10,762 nt of DNA, taken from Pavlovales sp. CCMP2436 (taxonomy: Eukaryota > Haptophyta > Pavlovophyceae > Pavlovales). Location of the stretch: assembly GCA_026770615.1 (NCBI GenBank), contig MU631698.1, forward strand, positions 102,697 through 113,458. The letters are read 5' to 3'. Below are positions 6,558 through 10,762 of the stretch, one piece after another (within the stretch, counting starts at the first letter, position 1; the number at the start of each line of letters is the position of its first letter). The translations under genes and the position numbers were made by a program. The notes under the pieces were generated by a model. That model searched no databases, was not told the DNA's origin, and was given only the letters and a program-made list of their open reading frames with translations.

Positions 6558-6668
6558 GACTTGGCGGCCGCCGCGGAGATCTGCGAGCACCTTGCGCGCC
6601 TCGAGGAGCGGGTCGAAGTCAGCGTCCTAAATCAGAAGTAGAATGATAATAATAGCAGTGAATATGAG
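6558..6668 (+). CDS. Exon-like segment with an in-frame TAG before a GTATGT donor
   Basis: The segment follows ctaac and an AG at 6556-6557 and encodes a clear helix-forming peptide: DLAAAAEICEHLARLEERVE, then VSVLNQK. TAG is at 6639-6641. The frame then continues NDNNSSEYE and ends exactly at GAG before GTATGT (6669-6674), a strong donor consensus, giving 111 bp in phase 0 at both ends. Read conventionally this is a terminal exon ending in TAG. Read with TAG as a sense codon it is an internal exon. The second half is copied at 6988-7094, where the donor is changed to TT. The protein is not recognised; the composition suggests a coiled coil. Confidence 0.35.
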
Positions 6669-7094
6669 GTATGTGTTGGTGCGGAGGCGAGGGCAATTTC
6701 ACATTGCTACTTCTACTATTATAAACTATTGCAAACTATTAGGATGATAAATTATTAGAATGATAAATTATTTACAAAATTTTATAAACTATTAGAATAA
6801 AAAAGTATTGTGAACTATTACAAACGATAAGAATAATAAACTGTTACGAACTATAATAAACTATTGGAATAAAAACTAGTATGAATTATTATAAATTATT
6901 AGAATGAGAAACTATTATGAACTATTGTTAACTATTATAATGAGAAACTATAACGAACTATTATAAATTATTAGAATGATAAACCATGCGCGCCTCGGGG
7001 AGCGGGTCAAAGTCAGCGTCCTAAATCAGAAGTAGAATGATAATAATAGCAATGATTATGAGTTATGTGTTGGTGCGGGGGGGCGAGCTCACGT
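6594..7094. repeat. Pair of dispersed ~105-bp direct repeats (6594-6700 and 6988-7094)
   Basis: The two copies are 394 bp apart and share gcgcgcctcg-ggagcgggtc, aagtcagcgtcctaaatcag, aagtagaatgataataatag and tatgtgttggtgcgg, with few differences. The first copy includes the end of the exon-like segment at 6558-6668; the second starts inside it, so it is a partial copy. Both are followed by the same kind of AT-rich minisatellite. Confidence 0.85.
6718..6985. repeat. Degenerate AT-rich minisatellite
   Basis: Irregular iterations of aaactatta, gaactatta, taaattatt and agaatgataaa motifs, with a loose repeat length of roughly 10 to 25 bp. A second block of the same motifs follows the second dispersed repeat at about 7105-7203. 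No coding frame. Confidence 0.75.
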
Positions 7095-7221
7095 TGCTCT
7101 CTACTACGATGAACTACAGTAATAGGATGAAAAGCTTTTAGAAGCTATTATAAACTATTGGAATGATAAACCATTAGAATGATAAAGTATTATGAACTAT
7201 TATAATCACCTCGAGAAATTC

Positions 7222-7350
7222 GAGATCCCTCCCCCCTGCACCAGCATGCTCTTTTCCCCCATACAGCTTACATATCACCACTGCTTAAATAAAACCAAAA
7301 AAAAAAATCTCAAGATATGTGAGTTCACCCCCCTGTACCAACATGCTCTG
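7222..7350. repeat. Pair of ~31-bp direct repeats
   Basis: The block gag-tc followed by a C run, ctg-accA-catgctct occurs at 7222-7253 and 7321-7350, about 98 bp apart. The open frame across it (7192-7392) consists mostly of this repeat plus an A-run and is not credible as a gene. Confidence 0.6.
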
Positions 7351-7389
7351 CGCCACCGTAACCGTCAGCCTGACTACTTCCCCGGTTCG

Positions 7390-7560
7390 TGAACTGGTTT
7401 AGGGGGGGGAAGGGTGCAAAGGGCGCCAGTCAGCTTCACTGTGTTTCCTATGCTTGTCTTTCCGGTCGTTGATCTGTGACGCCCAGGGGGGGGGGGGGGG
7501 CTTATGGTTGTATTTCCGGTCAGTGGCCTAGGGCAGGGAGAAGGGAAGGGGGGGAAATCG
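7390..7560. repeat. G-homopolymer-rich spacer with a 54-bp-spaced repeat
   Basis: G runs lie at about 7403-7410, 7486-7500 and 7549-7555. The block tatgcttgtctttccggtcg at 7449 returns as tatggttgtatttccggtca at 7503, each leading into a G-rich stretch. No gene is seen here. G runs of this length often vary in sequencing, so local frames should not be trusted. Confidence 0.6.
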
Positions 7561-7593
7561 AGGAGGTCCCTTTTATATCTTTCATTTCTTTAG

Positions 7594-7635
7594 GCGTCAT
7601 CATCTTCTTCGGTATCAGAGCAACATGAGCAGTAG
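7594..7635 (+). CDS. Short exon-like segment with serine-rich, acidic end
   Basis: It is preceded by one of the best acceptor signals in the window (atctttcatttctttag, ending 7593). The frame reads ASSSSSVSEQHEQ and meets TAG at 7633-7635 and again at 7636-7638, the latter directly before GTTTTTT. It could be the last coding exon of a plus-strand gene. At 13 residues it cannot be assigned, and without the upstream exon it is only a candidate. Confidence 0.2.
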   Translation, partial: ASSSSSVSEQHEQ

Positions 7636-7638
7636 TAG

Positions 7639-8003
7639 GTTTTTTGTTATCAGCGTTTTCTTAACGTCCCCCGACTTGCAGCCAATAGAAATAACAAGAA
7701 TCATAGCCACAAAAAATCAGAATAGCAATAATCATAATCATAAAAGCGACAACCGTAAATATAATATAATTATTCTTTCATACCCCTCCCCCCCATAATA
7801 CATACACGCAGACTGATAGATAGAGAAAAAGAAATATATAGGTATAGAACCTCGATCTCCAGAGTGCGTCGACACCCCCCTCCCCCCCCCTACTAAATAC
7901 ATGCAGACAGATAGATAGATAGATACTGGAACAGATAATACTTATAATAGCTTAATAATTAGAAATGGACTATTACGCGTGGCTTTAATAGGAACATTAA
8001 GGT
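7639..8003. repeat. AT-rich spacer with GATA runs and C homopolymers
   Basis: The spacer carries C runs at about 7787-7794 and 7872-7889 and gatagata runs near 7815-7825 and 7911-7924. The order C-run, atacat-cgcagac, gata-repeat, cgatctccagag occurs twice, so this is a decayed tandem duplication of about 150 bp that runs into 8040. No gene is seen. Confidence 0.5.
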
Positions 8004-8038
8004 ACCTTGATCTCCAGAGCACGTCGACACCCCCCTCC
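7849..8038. repeat. 35-bp direct repeat carrying a splice-acceptor-like site (7849-7883 and 8004-8038)
   Basis: The copies acct-gatctccagag and cgtcgacacccccctcc match at nearly every base, 155 bp apart. The right copy is the start of the exon-like segment at 8018; the left copy has the same CAG and first few codons and then runs into a C homopolymer. Confidence 0.85.
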
Positions 8039-8181
8039 TCGAACACAGCTCGTCTGCTCGTTGTAATGCTCAACCTTCGAGGAGGTTCGCCGACCGTTAC
8101 TTCGAGATGTTTGAAAAGAGGCGCCCCGAGCACGAATTCGTCGGAGCTGAGAGTGAGGGGGTACAGACCGCTTGCAGATAG
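8018..8181 (+). CDS. Exon-like segment of an unrecognised protein
   Basis: Following ccttgatctccag (ending 8017), a plus frame from 8020 is open for 53 codons to TAG 8179-8181. The peptide is strongly protein-like, with many aromatic and charged residues: HVDTPLLEHSSSARCNAQPS, RRFADRYFEMFEKRRPEHEF, VGAESEGVQTACR. A GTACCT donor-like site lies four bases after the TAG (8185). No ATG precedes it, so it needs an upstream exon. Beyond the TAG the frame becomes GT-rich low complexity. Its 5' boundary is duplicated 155 bp upstream. I do not recognise the family; it may be a gene remnant. Confidence 0.35.
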
Positions 8182-8229
8182 GAGGTACCTTTCTAGGAGT
8201 GTGTGTGTGTGGGGGGTGGGGTTTATTTA

Positions 8230-8760
8230 AGATTTTTCTATAAACTTGAAATTTCGTGCAACCTCGTCATGAATGATTGGCTAGGCCCCGCTTCGGACAG
8301 GCTCAACTGACTATTTTCTGAAGGGTGAAAGAAAGTGGTTATACGAAACACATTTTTAAAACTAATCAACTCGCCATTTTAGTTCACGGTTTTATGACTT
8401 ATTACTTACCACCATCACAGCTGCCAGGACTAATGTCTGACGTCGACCAAGTCAGAGAATGATTACCTACTGAATTAAACCGTGCTGAGCCGCTAGAAAT
8501 GATGACTTATTATTTATTTATTTTCGAGTGCGTTTGATCGTGTATGCTCTGACTCACTCTGACTGTGCCGTGACTGTTTGCACACAGTCAGTAGCCACAT
8601 GTAGCCACACACAGAGAGACACGCAAAGACACGCACACACACGCACGCGCATAAACGAAATCGGCTGGCGCGGGAGTCAGAGGGCGGAGCCAACAATTCA
8701 AGTGAATCGAGGCAGTTCATTCCTTTGCAACACCTCTTAAACTTCAATGGGCACTTTTTA
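8230..8760. other. Spacer; CA/CACG-rich simple repeat at about 8606-8652, no convincing gene
   Basis: This stretch holds AT-rich sequence with atgactta-tta motifs near 8392-8407 and 8502-8514, a self-complementary patch gactgtgccgtgactgtttg-cacacagtc around 8561-8590, and a CA/CACG-rich run. Short frames exist on both strands, but none has protein-like composition over a useful length. Confidence 0.4.
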
Positions 8761-8948
8761 GAGGGAACGATCCCACCCCAACCTTGTGGCTTGCGGCCGC
8801 GAACGTGGAAACTTACCCCCCCTTACTTTCAAGCTCGCGATTGGGTGATGGACAACGTCACCTACGCTTCAGTAATCAATCATTATTCAGATAGGCATTA
8901 GATAGAGTTTAGAATAGGATCTAAATCATATCTGTTGATCTCGAACAG

Positions 8949-9082
8949 TCAGCTCCTGCGCCTGGAGAGCTGTGACCGGAGTCGGCCGCGAACGCAGCTC
9001 TGCCCACGTGCACCGTCTGTATTCTGTGCTCGCTCACGCTGCGGCTCTGCTGCTCAAGCAGACTGCTCTGACGAGACTATAG
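8949..9082 (+). CDS. Exon-like segment: Ala/Leu-rich helix
   Basis: It follows atctcgaacag (ending 8948). The frame from 8951 is open for 43 codons to TAG 9080-9082 and reads SSCAWRAVTGVGRERSSAHV, then HRLYSVLAHAAALLLKQTAL, TRL, a plausible amphipathic or buried helix. A second plus frame is open over the same stretch (8935-9273) but is Arg/Ser/Cys-rich here, as expected of a shadow. No donor is visible between 9060 and 9085, so if the exon is real it either ends the gene or uses an earlier GT. Family unknown. Confidence 0.3.
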
Positions 9083-9114
9083 CGACGCTAACCACTATTA
9101 TATTCAAAACTCAG

Positions 9115-9207
9115 CTGCGCTCTAACAATGGCGTCGAGTCCGCAACACGCACGAGGAGCCGATTCATGAGGTTGAAGTACTCCGGCCATTTCTTCCCGAA
9201 CGTGCCA
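9115..9207 (+). CDS. Exon-like segment, 31 codons
   Basis: It lies between a good acceptor (gctaac, then ttatattcaaaactcag ending 9114) and a GTAATC donor-like site at 9208. Its length is 93 bp, phase 0 at both ends. The peptide is LRSNNGVESATRTRSRFMRL, KYSGHFFPNVP. It is in a different frame from the preceding exon-like segment at 8949-9082, which ends in TAG 33 bp upstream. No family is recognised. The regular splice signals and length make it one of the better exon candidates in the spacer, but it is short. Confidence 0.3.
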
Positions 9208-9349
9208 GTAATCGCTAGTTTTATAAGTTACAATTTATCGATGTTTGCTCTACTTTTCATCCTGTTCCCGTGAGTTAACTAGTTTCTCCTATTTCCTTCC
9301 CGGCGGACGGCATGCGGTGGCCATTGATCGTCGTCGCGCCCGGCACGCT

Positions 9350-10762
9350 TTATTTGGACAATTCCTCATCCTGCTTGCCCAGCTCCGCGGCGAGCAGGAC
9401 GATCTCGTGCTCGATTTTCTGCGCCTGCCGGTCGCCAACGCCCGCGCGCTGGGCGAGCAGGATGAGCTCGTGCTCGATTTTCTGCGCCAGCCGGTCGCCA
9501 ACGCCCTCGCAGCGCAGCTCCATCCACGAGAGGCCGAACGGGTCCCTCGAGCGGAGATGCGCGCGCAGAGCCTCGCCTCGCTTGGCAGCTAGTCCGGGCA
9601 CCTGCTCCACCAGCAGAGCGACCACGTGCTTGGCCGACAACGTGGAGCCCCCCCCCTCCGCCGCCGTGCCGGCTGGGCTCGCGGCAAGGCTCCGCAACGT
9701 GCGCGCCGGCACCCGTGGCCGGCGCGTCGGCGGCGAGGCCGCGCCTGTCGCGTCCGGTGCAGTCCGGGAGGCCCCCGGCTGCAGCTCCCGGGTTGCCTGC
9801 GCTGCGGCCTGCGCGGTGGGCTGCAACCCAGCGGCGGGCGCCTCCCCCGGCGGCAGAGCTGCGTCGGGCGGCAGCAGCGTCCTCAGCGTCCAGCTCCGCA
9901 CCGCCCTCGGCTGCGCAGGCGAAGGCCTCGGCGCGACGGAGAGATTGGCGCTCGCGAGGAGCTCCGCCAGGTAAGCCTTTCGCGCTTGGCCCTTGAGCGC
10001 GTTCCACTCCCAGTACGGCACTGTGAGCACGGCCCAGCCCGCAAGCGCCAGGTGGTGCCGGATCATACCCGACGCAGGGCGGAGCCGCCGCTCGTCGTCG
10101 TAATGAGTCGGCCCGTCAACCTCGATCACGATCCCCGCGTAATCAGCCATCGCTACGCGCACGGCCTCCCTCGCGCGAGCAGCCACTTCATCAAGCGGCT
10201 GATCTGCAGCGCCGCCGCCGCCTTCTGTGCCCGGCATGCCAGTCGTAACGATTGGCGAGATGGCAATGTCGACATGGTAGCCGAGGCGAGGCACGCATAG
10301 CTCGTTCGCGTGCGCGATGCCCATGCGCGTCAGCCCGCTGGATACGTCCTCGTGAAGCTTCGACGAGCGCGCCGGCTTCTCATCCGCCATCGCCTGTCTG
10401 CACGCGTCCCGCAGCCCGATGGGCGCGAGCAGCTCGGCAGACGGGCTTGCCTCGAGCTCGACGCCGAGGAAAAACTGGTGCAGCTGGCGCCGTTCCTTGC
10501 TCCCGAAGGCGGCTAGGCCGATCTCAGCTGCACGAGCGTTGACAGCCTCCACGAGCGCACCCTGATCTGCCGTACCAGCAATTGCAAACGCCCACGCGGT
10601 GTTGGCAAGCCCCTGCGGCTTGAAGCTGCCGATGCGCTGCTCGCTCTCGCGCGCGATCGCCTCGAAGAGCTGTGTCGCAGGCGTGCCGAGCGTCGCATAA
10701 GCCCACGCGGTGTTGGCGAGCTCCTGTGGCTTAAAGCCGCCGATGCGCTGCTTGCTCTCGCG
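9350..10762 (-). CDS. RAP-domain protein with NTAWAFA-type helical repeats (5' partial)
   Basis: The frame is open from the right edge to TAA 9350-9352 (470 residues visible; the start is outside). Residues 1-60 hold repeats of 37 residues with the core FKPQELANTAWAYATLGTP and then FKPQGLANTAWAFAIAGT, the helical repeats typical of algal and protist RAP proteins. Residues 160-270 form the RAP domain, a fold related to restriction nucleases: GYHVDIAIS, YAGIVIEVDGPTHY, then LALAGWAVLTVPYWEWNAL. A Pro/Ala-rich linker follows, and then helix-hairpin-helix-like segments (VPGLAAKRGEALRAHL and a tandem 21-residue GVGDRLAQKIEHEL unit). In known families such proteins bind organelle RNA and act in its processing or translation; that role, and plastid or mitochondrial targeting, are inferred, since the N terminus is missing. 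The stop codon overlaps AATAAA (9349-9354). Codons are GC-rich and no intron is needed. Confidence 0.85.
   Translation of the reverse strand, partial: RESKQRIGGFKPQELANTAWAYATLGTPATQLFEAIARESEQRIGSFKPQGLANTAWAFAIAGTADQGALVEAVNARAAEIGLAAFGSKERRQLHQFFLGVELEASPSAELLAPIGLRDACRQAMADEKPARSSKLHEDVSSGLTRMGIAHANELCVPRLGYHVDIAISPIVTTGMPGTEGGGGAADQPLDEVAARAREAVRVAMADYAGIVIEVDGPTHYDDERRLRPASGMIRHHLALAGWAVLTVPYWEWNALKGQARKAYLAELLASANLSVAPRPSPAQPRAVRSWTLRTLLPPDAALPPGEAPAAGLQPTAQAAAQATRELQPGASRTAPDATGAASPPTRRPRVPARTLRSLAASPAGTAAEGGGSTLSAKHVVALLVEQVPGLAAKRGEALRAHLRSRDPFGLSWMELRCEGVGDRLAQKIEHELILLAQRAGVGDRQAQKIEHEIVLLAAELGKQDEELSK
9380..9505. repeat. 63-bp in-frame tandem duplication in the RAP gene
   Basis: Two adjacent 63-bp units encode GVGDRLAQKIEHELILLAQR and GVGDRQAQKIEHEIVLLAAE, each plus one residue, on the minus strand. 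DNA identity is high (gctcgtgctcgattttctgcgcc-type blocks are shared), so the duplication is fairly recent and keeps frame. Confidence 0.9.
10530..10762. repeat. 111-bp repeats encoding the NTAWAFA units
   Basis: The blocks cacgcggtgttggc and gccgatgcgctgc recur 111 bp apart (for example cacgcggtgttggc near 10594 and 10705). They match the 37-residue protein repeats of the RAP gene and continue past the right edge. Confidence 0.75.

Noticed and set aside
8528..8747. Small ORFs on both strands over the CA/CACG repeat
   Set aside because: Low-complexity translation (alternating His/Thr or Cys/Val) without splice or start context.
9312..10542. Plus-strand and second minus-strand ORFs overlapping the RAP gene
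   Set aside because: Shadow frames of a GC-rich gene; the RAP frame alone has recognisable domains.

Overview
The window looks like a stretch of nuclear DNA from a unicellular eukaryote, most likely an alga; the lineage cannot be fixed from the sequence alone. Reasons: GC-rich coding islands sit among AT-rich, homopolymer-rich spacers; there is no operon structure and no Shine-Dalgarno-led gene series; several coding-like stretches are bounded by GT/AG splice-like signals with pyrimidine tracts; minisatellites and an inverted-repeat element are abundant; and the only gene recognised with confidence is a RAP-domain protein preceded by NTAWAFA-type helical repeats, an architecture common in organelle RNA factors of algae and other protists.

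Layout, left to right. 1-245: C-terminal end of an unrecognised plus-strand gene. 246-642: spacer with a 60-bp tandem duplication and a hairpin. 643-1458: minus-strand, partly disordered acidic protein with short in-frame peptide repeats and a possible frame disturbance. 1499-2683: minus-strand coding region whose single frame runs through a 12-copy, 12-bp minisatellite encoding (DAPA)n and is interrupted only by two TAG codons. 3071-3951: plus-strand proline-rich protein with two diverged copies of a small two-helix membrane module, separated by one in-frame TAG. 4141-4790: strongly strand-asymmetric tract (A+C rich on plus). 4898-5187: two minus-strand exon-like islands. 5248-6527: inverted-repeat element carrying a 174-bp direct duplication in its left arm and exact 180-bp tandem repeats in its core. 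6558-9207: repeat-rich spacer with scattered plus-strand exon-like islands. 9350-10762: minus-strand RAP-domain gene, open through the right edge.

The genes do not form an evident functional unit. The points most worth following are the in-frame TAGs, one of which lies exactly where the paralogous module has a CAG glutamine codon; the tandem two-module membrane protein; the inverted-repeat element; and the tandem helix-hairpin-helix-like tail of the RAP protein. TAG reassignment is not established: the RAP gene has a long open frame with roughly twenty glutamines, none encoded by TAG, so nonsense decay of individual genes is an equally good explanation. All splice sites given are read by eye.
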